Assembly (NCBI GenBank): GCA_949987565.1
Contig: OX465104.1
Location: 14,573,789 to 14,637,788, forward strand
Source: Luidia sarsii
Lineage: Eukaryota; Echinodermata; Asteroidea; Paxillosida; Luidiidae
Direction of reading: 5' to 3'
Length of the DNA stretch: 64,000 nt
Shown here: positions 23,376 to 35,645 of the stretch, one piece after another
Numbering within the stretch: position 1 is the first letter of the stretch
Layout: the number at the start of each line of letters is the position of its first letter
Translations under genes and position numbers: made by a program
Notes under the pieces: generated by a model
What the model was told of the DNA's origin: nothing
What the model saw: only the letters and a program-made list of their open reading frames with translations
The model's database searches: none

Positions 23376-23520
23376 AACTAGATTTTTGCCCCAATTTCTG
23401 ACGTGTTCGAGAGGTCCGCTCCTGTAAGAATTTTCAGTTTTCGACCCAAAAAAAGTTTTCCCAGATTTCTCTGAAAATGACTCCTCAGGTATCTAAAATC
23501 CCTCTGACATGGAACGGACT
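23376..23520. repeat. Edge-type monomer in the array interior
   Basis: The combination 'acgtgttcgagagg', 'ctgtaagaa' and 'atctaaaa' otherwise occurs only in the second monomer of the array at 1763-1948. Here it continues into 'atccctctgacatggaacgg'. A partial version without the first two changes appears near 33092. Confidence 0.8.
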
Positions 23521-26500
23521 TTCGGTAGACCAGTTGAAGTCATTTTTGGCCCCCTCAAACAAACTAGATTTTTGCCCCAATTTCTGACATGTTCGACAGG
23601 TCCGCTCCTGTCAGAAATTTCAGTTTTCGACCCAAAATAAGTTTTTCCAGATTTATCTGAAAATGACTCCTCAGGTATTTGAGAGCCTTCTGACATGGAT
23701 CGGACTTTCGGTAGACCAGTTGAAGTCATTTGTGGCCCCCTCAAACAAACTAGATTTTTGCCCCAATTTCTGACATGTTCGACAGGTCCGCTCCTGTCAG
23801 AATTTTCAGTTTTCGACCCCAAAAAAGTTTTCCCAGATTTATCTGAAAATGACTCCTCATGTATCTGAGAGCCCTCTGACATGGATCGGACTTTCGGTAG
23901 ACCAGTTGAAGTCATTTTTTGCCCCCTCAAACAAACTAGATTTTTGCCCCAATTTCTGAAATGTTCGACAGGTCCGCTCCTGTCAGAATTTTCAGTTTTC
24001 GACCCAAAAAAAGTTTTCCCAGATTTCTCTGAAAATGACTCCTCAGGTATCTGAGAGCCCTCTGACATGGATCGGACTTTCGGTAGACCAGTTGAAGTCA
24101 TTTTTGGCCCCCTCAAACAAACTAGATTTTTGCCCCAATTTCTGACATGTTCCACAGGTCCGCTCCTGTCATTATTTTCAGTTTTCGACCCAAAAAAAGT
24201 TTTCCCAGATTTCTCTGAAAATGACTCCTCAGGTATCTGAGAGCCCTCTGACATGGATCGGATATTCGGAAGACCAGTTGAAGTCATTTTTGGCCCCCTC
24301 AAACAAACTAGAATTTTGCCCCAATTTCTGACATGTTCGACAGGTCCGCTCCTGTCAGAATTTTCAGTTTTCGACCCAAAAAAAGTTTTCCCAGATTTCT
24401 CTGAAAATGACTCCTCAGGTATCTGAGAGCCCTCTGACATGGATCAGACTTTCGGTAGACCAGTTGAAGTCATTTTTGGCCCCCTCAAACAAACTAGATT
24501 TTTGCCCCAATTTCTGACATGTTCGACAGGTCCGCTCCTGTCAGAAATTTCAGTTTTCGACCCAAAATAAGTTTTTCCAGATTTATCTGAAAATGACTCC
24601 TCAGGTATTTGAGAGCCCTCTGACATGGATCGGACTTTCGGTAGACCAGTTGAAGTCATTTGTGGCCCCCTCAAACAAACTAGATTTTTGCCCCAATTTC
24701 TGACATGTTCGACAGGTCCGCTCCTGTCAGAATTTTCAGTTTTCGACCCAAAAAAAGTTTTCCCAGATTTATCTGAAAATGACTCCTCATGTATCTGAGA
24801 GCCCTCTGACATGGATCGGACTTTCGGTAGACCAGTTGAAGTCATTTTTGGCCCCCTCAAACAAAGTAGATTTTTGCCCCAATTTCTGAAATGTTCGACA
24901 GGTCCGCTCCTGTCAGAATTTTCAGTTTTCGACCCAAAAAAAGTTTTCCCAGATTTCTCTGAAAATGACTCCTCAGGTATCTGAGAGCCCTCTGACATGG
25001 ATCGGACTTTCGGTAGACCAGTTGAAGTCATTTTTGGCCCCCTCAAACAAACTAGATTTTTGCCCCAATTTCTGACATGTTCCACAGGTCCGCTCCTGTC
25101 ATAATTTTCAGTTTTCGACCCAAAAAAAGTTTTCCCAGATTTCTCTGAAAATGACTCCTCAGGTATCTGAGAGCCCTCTGACATGGATCGGATATTCGGT
25201 AGACCAGTTGAAGTCATTTTTGGCCCCCTCAAACAAACTAGATTTTTGCCCCAATTTCTGACATATTCGACAGGTCCGCTCCTGTCAGAATTTTCAGTTT
25301 TCGACCCAAAAAAAGTTTTCCCAGATTTATCTGAAAATGACTCCTCAGGTATCTGAGAGCCCTCTGACATGGAACGGACTTTCGGTAGACCAGTTGAAGT
25401 CATTTTTGGCCCCCTCAAACAAACTAGATTTTTGCCCCAATTTCTGACATGTTCGACAGGTCCGCTCCTGTCAGAATTTTCAGTTTTCGACCCAAAAAAA
25501 GTTTTCCCATATTTATCTGAAAATGACTCCTCAGGTATCTGAGAGCCCTCTGACATGGATCGGACTTTCGGTAGACCAGTTGAAGTCATTTTTGGCCCCC
25601 TCAAACAAACTAGATTTTTGCCCCAATTTCTGACATGTTCGACAGGTCCGCTCCTGTCAGATTTTTCAGTTTTCGACCCAAAATAAATTTTCCCAGATTT
25701 ATCTGAAAATGACTCCTCAGGTATCTGAGAGCCCTCTGACATGGATCGGACTTTCGGTAGACCAGTTGAAGTCATTTGTGGCCCCCTCAAACAAACTAGA
25801 TTTTTGCCCCAATTTCTGACATGTTCGACAGGTCCGCTCCTGTCAGAATTTTCAGTTTTCGACCCAAAAAAAGTTTTCCCAGATTTATCTGAAAATGACT
25901 CCTCATGTATCTGAGAGCCCTCTGACATGGATCGGACTTTCGGTAGACCAGTTGAAGTCATTTTTGGCCCCCTCAAACAAACTAGATTTTTGCCCCAATT
26001 TCTGAAATGTTCGACAGGTCCGCTCCTGTCAGATTTTTCAGTTTTCGACCCAAAATAAATTTTCCCAGATTTATCTGAAAATGACTCCTCAGGTATCTGA
26101 GAGCCCTCTGACATGGATCGGACTTTCGGTAGACCAGTTGAAGTCATTTTTGGCCCCCTCAAACAAACTAGATTTTTGCCCTAATTTCTGACATGTTCGA
26201 CAGGTCCGCTCCTATCAGAATTTTCAGTTTTCGACCCAAAAAAAGTTTTCCCAGATTTATCTGAAAATGACTCCTCAGGTATCTGAGAGCCCTCTGACAT
26301 GGATCGGACTTTCGGTAGACCAGTTGAAGTCATTTTTGGCCCCCTCAAAGAAACTAGATTTTTGCCCAAATTTCTGACATGTTCGACAGGTCCGCTCCTG
26401 TCAGAATTTTCAGTTTTCGACCCAAAATAAGTTTTTCCAGATTCATCTGAAAATGACTCCTCAGGTATCTGAGAGCCCTCTGACATGGATCGGACTTTCG

Positions 26501-27081
26501 GTAGACCAGTTGAAGTCATTTTTGGCCCCCTCAAACAAACTAGATTTTTGCCCCAATTTCTGACATGTTCGACAGGTCCGCTCCTGTCAGAATTTTCAGT
26601 TTTCGACCCAAAAAAAGTTTTCCCAGATTTCTCTGAAAATGACTCCTCAGGTATCTGAGAGCCCTCTGACATGGATCGGACTTTCGGTAGACCAGTTGAA
26701 GTCATTTTTGGCCCCCTCAAACAAACTAGATTTTTGCCCCAATTTCTGACATGTTCGACAGGTCCGCTCCTGTCAGATTTTTCAGTTTTCGACCCAAAAT
26801 AAATTTTCCCAGATTTATCTGAAAATGACTCCTCAGGTATCTTAGAGCCCTCTGACATGGATCGGACTTTCGGTAGACCAGTTGAAGTCATTTTTGGCCC
26901 CCTCAAACAAACTAGATTTTTGCCCCAATTTCTGACATGTTCCACAGGTCCGCTCCTGTCAGAATTTTCAGTTTTCGACCCAAAATAAGTTTTCCCAGAT
27001 TTCTCTGAAAATGACTCCTCAGGTATCTGAGAGCCCTCTGACATGGATCGGACTTTCGGTAGACCAGTTGAAGTCATTTTT

Positions 27082-27271
27082 GGCCCCCTCAAACAAACTA
27101 GATTTTTGCCCCAATTTCTGACATGTTCGACAGGTCCGCCCGCTCCTGTCAGAAATTTCAGTTTTCGACCCAAAATAAGTTTTTCCAGATTTATCTGAAA
27201 ATGACTCCTCAGGTATTTGAGAGCCCTCTGACATGGATCGGACTTTCGGTAGACCAGTTGAAGTCATTTGT
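27082..27271. repeat. 190-bp monomer g
   Basis: Counterpart of the monomer at 19258, offset 7,824 bp (42 x 186 + 12). The following ordinary monomer shares 'gaatgttcag' with 'aaataagttttccc'. Confidence 0.9.
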
Positions 27272-27457
27272 GGCCCCCTCAAACAAACTAGATTTTTGCC
27301 CCAATTTCTGACATGTTCGACAGGTCCGCTCCTGTCAGAATGTTCAGTTTTCGACCCAAAATAAGTTTTCCCAGATTTCTCTGAAAATGACTCCTCAGGT
27401 ATCTGAGAGCCCTCTGACATGGATCGGACTTTCGGTAGACCAGTTGAAGTCATTTTT

Positions 27458-27647
27458 GGCCCCCTCAAACAAACTAGATTTTTGCCCCAATTTCTGACAT
27501 GTTCGACAGGTCCGCCCGCTCCTGTCAGAAATTTCAGTTTTCGACCCAAAATAAGTTTTTCCAGATTTATCTGAAAATGACTCCTCAGGTATTTGAGAGC
27601 CCTCTGACATGGATCGGACTTTCGGTAGACCAGTTGAAGTCATTTTT
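27458..27647. repeat. 190-bp monomer h
   Basis: Counterpart of the monomer at 19634 at the same 7,824-bp offset. It is followed directly by the 'cccta' monomer, whereas copy 1 has one more monomer in between. Confidence 0.9.
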
Positions 27648-29599
27648 GGCCCCCTCAAACAAACTAGATTTTTGCCCTAATTTCTGACATGTTCGACAGG
27701 TCCGCTCCTATCAGAATTTTCAGTTTTCGACCCAAAAAAAGTTTTCCCAGATTTATCTGAAAATGACTCCTCAGGTATCTGAGAGCCCTCTGACATGGAT
27801 CGGACTTTCGGTAGACCAGTTGAAGTCATTTTTGGCCCCCTCAAAGAAACTAGATTTTTGCCCCAATTTCTGACATGTTCGACAGGTCCGCTCCTGTCAG
27901 AATTTTCAGTTTTCGACCCAAAATAAGTTTTTCCAGATTCATCTGAAAATGACTCCTCAGGTATCTGAGAGCCCTCTGACATGGATCGGACTTTCGGTAG
28001 ACCAGTTGAAGTCATTTTTGGCCCCCTCAAACAAACTAGATTTTTGCCCCAATTTCTGACATGTTCGACAGGTCCGCTCCTGTCAGAATTTTCAGTTTTC
28101 GACCCAAAAAAAGTTTTCCCAGATTTCTCTGAAAATGACTCCTCAGGTATCTGAGAGCCCTCTGACATGGATCGGACTTTCGGTAGACCAGTTGAAGTCA
28201 TTTTTGGCCCTCTCAAACAAACTAGATTTTTGCCCCAATTTCTGACATGTTCGACAGGTCCGCTCCTGTCAGAAATTTCAGTTTTCGACCCAAAATAAGT
28301 TTTTCCAGATTTATCTGAAAATGACTCCTCAGGTATTTGAGAGCCTTCTGACATGGATCGGACTTTCGGTAGACCAGTTGAAGTCATTTGTGGCCCCCTC
28401 AAACAAACTAGATTTTTGCCCCAATTTCTGACATGTTCGACAGGTCCGCTCCTGTCAGAATTTTCAGTTTTCGACCCAAAAAAAGTTTTCCCAGATTTAT
28501 CTGAAAATGACTCCTCATGTATCTGAGAGCCCTCTGACATGGATCGGACTTTCGGTAGACCAGTTGAAGTCATTTTTGGCCCCCTCAAACAAACTAGATT
28601 TTTGCCCCAATTTCTGAAATGTTCGACAGGTCCGCTCCTGTCAGAATTTTCAGTTTTCGACCCAAAAAAAGTTTTCCCAGATTTCTCTGAAAATGACTCC
28701 TCAGGTATCTGAGAGCCCTCTGACATGGATCGGACTTTCGGTAGACCAGTTGAAGTCATTTTTGGCCCCCTCAAACAAACTAGATTTTTGCCCCAATTTC
28801 TGACATGTTCCACAGGTCCGCTCCTGTCATTATTTTCAGTTTTCGACCCAAAATAAGTTTTTCCAGATTTATCTGAAAATGACTCCTCAGGTATCTGAGA
28901 GCCCTCTGACATGGATCGGACTTTCGGTAGACCAGTTGAAGTCATTTTTGGCCCCCTCAAACAAACTAGATTTTTGCCCCAATTTCTGACATGTTCGACA
29001 GGTCCGCTCCTGTCAGAATTTTCAGTTTTCGACCCAAAAAAAGTTTTCCCAGATTTCTCTGAAAATGACTCCTCAGGTATCTGAGAGCCCTCTGACATGG
29101 ATCGGACTTTCGGTAGACCAGTTGAAGTCATTTTTGGCCCCCTCAAACAAACTAGATTTTTGCCCCAATTTCTGACATGTTCGACAGGTCCGCTCCTGTC
29201 AGAAATTTCAGTTTTCGACCCAAAATAAGTTTTTCCAGATTTATCTGAAAATGACTCCTCAGGTATTTGAGAGCCCTCTGACATGGATCGGACTTTCGGT
29301 AGACCAGTTGAAGTCATTTGTGGCCCCCTCAAACAAACTAGATTTTTGCCCCAATTTCTGACATGTTCGACAGGTCCGCTCCTGTCAGAATTTTCAGTTT
29401 TCGACCCAAAAAAAGTTTTCCCAGATTTATCTGAAAATGACTCCTCATGTATCTGAGAGCCCTCTGACATGGATCGGACTTTCGGTAGACCAGTTGAAGT
29501 CATTTTTGGCCCCCTCAAACAAACTAGATTTTTGCCCCAATTTCTGAAATGTTCGACAGGTCCGCTCCTGTCAGAATTTTCAGTTTTCGACCCAAAAAA

Positions 29600-32160
29600 A
29601 GTTTTCCCAGATTTCTCTGAAAATAACTCCTCAGGTATCTGAGAGCCCTCTGACATGGATCGGACTTTCGGTAGACCAGTTGAAGTCATTTTTGGCCCCC
29701 TCAAACAAACTAGATTTTTGCCCCAATTTCTGACATGTTCCACAGGTCCGCTCCTGTCATAATTTTCAGTTTTCGACCCAAAAAAAGTTTTCCCAGATTT
29801 ATCTGAAAATGACTCCTCAGGTATCTGAGAGCCCTCTGACATGGATCGGACTTTCGGTAGACCAGTTGAAGTCATTTTTGGCCCCCTCAAAGAAACTAGA
29901 TTTTTGCCCCAATTTCTGACATGTTCGACAGGTCCGCTCCTGTCAGAATTTTCAGTTTTCGACCCAAAAAAAGTTTTCCCAGATTTCTCTGAAAATGACT
30001 CCTCAGGTATCTGAGAGCCCTCTGACATGGATCGGACTTTCGGTAGACCAGTTGAAGTCATTTTTGGCCCCCTCAAACAAACTAGATTTTTGCCCCAATT
30101 TCTGACATGTTCCACAGGTCCGCTCCTGTCATTATTTTCAGTTTTCGACCCAAAATAAGTTTTTCCAGATTCATCTGAAAATGACTCCTCAGGTATCTGA
30201 GAGCCCTCTGACATGGATCGGACTTTCGGTAGACCAGTTGAAGTCATTTTTGGCCCCCTCAAACAAACTAGATTTTTGCCCCAATTTCTGACATGTTCGA
30301 CAGGTCCGCTCCTGTCAGAATTTTCAGTTTTCGACCCAAAAAAAGTTTTCCCAGATTTCTCTGAAAATGACTCCTCAGGTATCTGAGAGCCCTCTGACAT
30401 GGATCGGACTTTCGGTAGACCAGTTGAAGTCATTTTTGGCCCCCTCAAACAAACTAGATTTTTGCCCCAATTTCTGACATGTTCGACAGGTCCGCTCCTG
30501 TCAGAAATTTCAGTTTTCGACCCAAAATAAGTTTTTCCAGATTTATCTGAAAATGACTCCTCAGGTATTTGAGAGCCCTCTGACATGGATCGGACTTTCG
30601 GTAGACCAGTTGAAGTCATTTGTGGCCCCCTCAAACAAACTAGATTTTTGCCCCAATTTCTGACATGTTCGACAGGTCCGCTCCTGTCAGAATTTTCAGT
30701 TTTCGACCCAAAAAAAGTTTTCCCAGATTTATCTGAAAATGACTCCTCATGTATCTGAGAGCCCTCTGACATGGATCGGACTTTCGGTAGACCAGTTGAA
30801 GTCATTTTTGGCCCCCTCAAACAAACTAGATTTTTGCCCCAATTTCTGAAATGTTCGACAGGTCCGCTCCTGTCAGAATTTTCAGTTTTCGACCCAAAAA
30901 AAGTTTTCCCAGATTTCTCTGAAAATAACTCCTCAGGTATCTGAGAGCCCTCTGACATGGATCGGACTTTCGGTAGACCAGTTGAAGTCATTTTTGGCCC
31001 CCTCAAACAAACTAGATTTTTGCCCCAATTTCTGACATGTTCCACAGGTCCGCTCCTGTCATAATTTTCAGTTTTCGACCCAAAAAAAGTTTTCCCAGAT
31101 TTCTCTGAAAATGACTCCTCAGGTATCTGAGAGCCCTCTGACATGGATCGGATATTCGGTAGACCAGTTGAAGTCATTTTTGGCCCCCTCAAACAAACTA
31201 GATTTTTGCCCCAATTTCTGACATGTTCGACAGGTCCGCTCCTGTCAGAATTTTCAGTTTTCGACCCAAAAAAAGTTTTCCCAGATTTATCTGAAAATGA
31301 CTCCTCAGGTATCTGAGAGCCCTCTGACATGGAACGGACTTTCGGTAGACCAGTTGAAGTCATTTTTGGCCCCCTCAAACAAACTAGATTTTTGCCCCAA
31401 TTTCTGACATGTTCGACAGGTCCGCTCCTGTCAGAATTTTCAGTTTTCGACCCAAAAAAAGTTTTCCCAGATTTATCTGAAAATGACTCCTCAGGTATCT
31501 GAGAGCCCTCTGACATGGATCGGACTTTCGGTAGACCAGTTGAAGTCATTTTTGGCCCCCTCAAACAAACTAGATTTTTGCCCCAATTTCTGACATGTTC
31601 GACAGGTCCGCTCCTGTCAGATTTTTCAGTTTTCGACCCAAAATAAATTTTCCCAGATTTATCTGAAAATGACTCCTCAGGTATCTGAGAGCCCTCTGAC
31701 ATGGATCGGACTTTCGGTAGACCAGTTGAAGTCATTTTTGGCCCCCTCAAACAAACTAGATTTTTGCCCCAATTTCTGACATGTTCGACAGGTCCGCTCC
31801 TGTCAGAATTTTCAGTTTTCGACCCAAAATAAGTTTTTCCAGATTTATCTGAAAATGACTCCTCAGGTATTTGAGAGCCCTCTGACATGGATCGGACTTT
31901 CGGTAGACCAGTTGAAGTCATTTGTGGCCCCCTCAAACAAACTAGATTTTTGCCCCAATTTCTGACATGTTCGACAGGTCCGCTCCTGTCAGAATTTTCA
32001 GTTTTCGACCCAAAAAAAGTTTTCCCAGATTTCTCTGAAAATAACTCCTCAGGTATCTGAGAGCCCTCTGACATGGATCGGACTTTCGGTAGACCAGTTG
32101 AAGTCATTTTTGGCCCCCTCAAACAAACTAGATTTTTGCCCCAATTTCTGACATGTTCCA
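29600..32160. repeat. Local expansion inside super-unit copy 2
   Basis: The rare 'gaaaataac' substitution, present once in copy 1 (21981), occurs three times here at 29619, 30921 and 32037. The spacings are 1,302 bp (seven monomers) and 1,116 bp (six monomers). These repeats lie within the stretch that is eleven monomers longer in copy 2 than in copy 1. Confidence 0.8.
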
Positions 32161-35100
32161 CAGGTCCGCTCCTGTCATAATTTTCAGTTTTCGACCCAAA
32201 AAAAGTTTTCCCAGATTTCTCTGAAAATGACTCCTCAGGTATCTGAGAGCCCTCTGACATGGATCGGATATTCGGTAGACCAGTTGAAGTCATTTTTGGC
32301 CCCCTCAAACAAACTAGATTTTTGCCCCAATTTCTGACATGTTCGACAGGTCCGCTCCTGTCAGAATTTTCAGTTTTCGACCCAAAAAAAGTTTTCCCAG
32401 ATTTATCTGAAAATGACTCCTCAGGTATCTGAGAGCCCTCTGACATGGAACGGACTTTCGGTAGACCAGTTGAAGTCATTTTTGGCCCCCTCAAACAAAC
32501 TAGATTTTTGCCCCAATTTCTGACATGTTCGACAGGTCCGCTCCTGTCAGAATTTTCAGTTTTCGACCCAAAAAAAGTTTTCCCAGATTTATCTGAAAAT
32601 GACTCCTCAGGTATCTGAGAGCCCTCTGACATGGATCGGACTTTCGGTAGACCAGTTGAAGTCATTTTTGGCCCCCTCAAACAAACTAGATTTTTGCCCC
32701 AATTTCTGACATGTTCGACAGGTCCGCTCCTGTCAGATTTTTCAGTTTTCGACCCAAAATAAATTTTCCCAGATTTATCTGAAAATGACTCCTCAGGTAT
32801 CTGAGAGCCCTCTGACATGGATCGGACTTTCGGTAGACCAGTTGAAGTCATTTTTGGCCCCCTCAAACAAACTAGATTTTTGCCCCAATTTCTGACATGT
32901 TCGACAGGTCCGCTCCTGTCAGAATTTTCAGTTTTCGACCCAAAATAAGTTTTTCCAGATTTATCTGAAAATGACTCCTCAGGTATTTGAGAGCCCTCTG
33001 ACATGGATCGGACTTTCGGTAGACCAGTTGAAGTCATTTGTGGCCCCCTCAAACAAACTAGATTTTTGCCCCAATTTCTGACATGTTCGACAGGTCCGCT
33101 CCTGTAAGAATTTTCAGTTTTCGACCCAAAAAAAGTTTTCCCAGATTTCTCTGAAAATGACTCCTCAGGTATCTAAAATCCCTCTGACATGGAACGGACT
33201 TTCGGTAGACCAGTTGAAGTCATTTTTGGCCCCCTCAAACAAACTAGATTTTTGCCCCAATTTCTGACATGTTCGACAGGTCCGCTCCTGTCAGAAATTT
33301 CAGTTTTCGACCCAAAATAAGTTTTTCCAGATTTATCTGAAAATGACTCCTCAGGTATTTGAGAGCCTTCTGACATGGATCGGACTTTCGGTAGACCAGT
33401 TGAAGTCATTTGTGGCCCCCTCAAACAAACTAGATTTTTGCCCCAATTTCTGAAATGTTCGACAGGTCCGCTCCTGTCAGAATTTTCAGTTTTCGACCCA
33501 AAAAAAGTTTTCCCAGATTTCTCTGAAAATGACTCCTCAGGTATCTGAGAGCCCTCTGACATGGATCGGACTTTCGGTAGACCAGTTGAAGTCATTTTTG
33601 GCCCCCTCAAACAAACTAGATTTTTGCCCCAATTTCTGACATGTTCCACAGGTCCGCTCCTGTCATTATTTTCAGTTTTCGACCCAAAAAAAGTTTTCCC
33701 AGATTTCTCTGAAAATGACTCCTCAGGTATCTGAGAGCCCTCTGACATGGATCGGATATTCGGAAGACCAGTTGAAGTCATTTTTGGCCCCCTCAAACAA
33801 ACTAGAATTTTGCCCCAATTTCTGACATGTTCGACAGGTCCGCTCCTGTCAGAATTTTCAGTTTTCGACCCAAAAAAAGTTTTCCCAGATTTCTCTGAAA
33901 ATGACTCCTCAGGTATCTGAGAGCCCTCTGACATGGATCAGACTTTCGGTAGACCAGTTGAAGTCATTTTTGGCCCCCTCAAACAAACTAGATTTTTGCC
34001 CCAATTTCTGACATGTTCGACAGGTCCGCTCCTGTCAGAAATTTCAGTTTTCGACCCAAAATAAGTTTTTCCAGATTTATCTGAAAATGACTCCTCAGGT
34101 ATTTGAGAGCCCTCTGACATGGATCGGACTTTCGGTAGACCAGTTGAAGTCATTTGTGGCCCCCTCAAACAAACTAGATTTTTGCCCCAATTTCTGACAT
34201 GTTCGACAGGTCCGCTCCTGTCAGAATTTTCAGTTTTCGACCCAAAAAAAGTTTTCCCAGATTTATCTGAAAATGACTCCTCATGTATCTGAGAGCCCTC
34301 TGACATGGATCGGACTTTCGGTAGACCAGTTGAAGTCATTTTTGGCCCCCTCAAACAAAGTAGATTTTTGCCCCAATTTCTGAAATGTTCGACAGGTCCG
34401 CTCCTGTCAGAATTTTCAGTTTTCGACCCAAAAAAAGTTTTCCCAGATTTCTCTGAAAATGACTCCTCAGGTATCTGAGAGCCCTCTGACATGGATCGGA
34501 CTTTCGGTAGACCAGTTGAAGTCATTTTTGGCCCCCTCAAACAAACTAGATTTTTGCCCCAATTTCTGACATGTTCCACAGGTCCGCTCCTGTCATAATT
34601 TTCAGTTTTCGACCCAAAAAAAGTTTTCCCAGATTTCTCTGAAAATGACTCCTCAGGTATCTGAGAGCCCTCTGACATGGATCGGATATTCGGTAGACCA
34701 GTTGAAGTCATTTTTGGCCCCCTCAAACAAACTAGATTTTTGCCCCAATTTCTGACATATTCGACAGGTCCGCTCCTGTCAGAATTTTCAGTTTTCGACC
34801 CAAAAAAAGTTTTCCCAGATTTATCTGAAAATGACTCCTCAGGTATCTGAGAGCCCTCTGACATGGAACGGACTTTCGGTAGACCAGTTGAAGTCATTTT
34901 TGGCCCCCTCAAACAAACTAGATTTTTGCCCCAATTTCTGACATGTTCGACAGGTCCGCTCCTGTCAGAATTTTCAGTTTTCGACCCAAAAAAAGTTTTC
35001 CCATATTTATCTGAAAATGACTCCTCAGGTATCTGAGAGCCCTCTGACATGGATCGGACTTTCGGTAGACCAGTTGAAGTCATTTTTGGCCCCCTCAAAC

Positions 35101-35645
35101 AAACTAGATTTTTGCCCCAATTTCTGACATGTTCGACAGGTCCGCTCCTGTCAGATTTTTCAGTTTTCGACCCAAAATAAATTTTCCCAGATTTATCTGA
35201 AAATGACTCCTCAGGTATCTGAGAGCCCTCTGACATGGATCGGACTTTCGGTAGACCAGTTGAAGTCATTTGTGGCCCCCTCAAACAAACTAGATTTTTG
35301 CCCCAATTTCTGACATGTTCGACAGGTCCGCTCCTGTCAGAATTTTCAGTTTTCGACCCAAAAAAAGTTTTCCCAGATTTATCTGAAAATGACTCCTCAT
35401 GTATCTGAGAGCCCTCTGACATGGATCGGACTTTCGGTAGACCAGTTGAAGTCATTTTTGGCCCCCTCAAACAAACTAGATTTTTGCCCCAATTTCTGAA
35501 ATGTTCGACAGGTCCGCTCCTGTCAGATTTTTCAGTTTTCGACCCAAAATAAATTTTCCCAGATTTATCTGAAAATGACTCCTCAGGTATCTGAGAGCCC
35601 TCTGACATGGATCGGACTTTCGGTAGACCAGTTGAAGTCATTTTT

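Larger units (their letters stand above)
17956..26151. repeat. Zone 2 super-unit, copy 1 (8,196 bp, 44 monomers)
   Basis: It starts at the first 'cccta' monomer carrying 'cctatcag' and ends where the same start recurs at 26152. Internal landmarks are 'atcttagag' at 19017, paired 190-bp monomers at 19258 and 19634, a second 'cccta' at 20039, 'ggccctctc' at 20568, 'gaaaataac' at 21981, the edge-like monomer near 23401, 'aaagtag' at 24863, 'acatattcg' at 25262 and 'cccatattt' at 25507. All but the edge-like form recur in order in the next super-unit. Confidence 0.87.
26152..35645. repeat. Zone 2 super-unit, copy 2 (9,494 bp, 51 monomers)
   Basis: This is a second copy of 17956-26151. Rare markers match in order: 'atcttagag' at 26841, paired 190-bp monomers at 27082 and 27458, 'cccta' at 27677, 'ggccctctc' at 28206, 'gaaaataac' at 29619, 'aaagtag' at 34357, 'acatattcg' at 34756 and 'cccatattt' at 35001. 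It has three monomers fewer in its first part, eleven more between 27677 and 33092, and one fewer near 33450. It also lacks one 4-bp insertion. The net change of 7 x 186 - 4 = 1,298 bp matches the length difference exactly. Confidence 0.87.
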
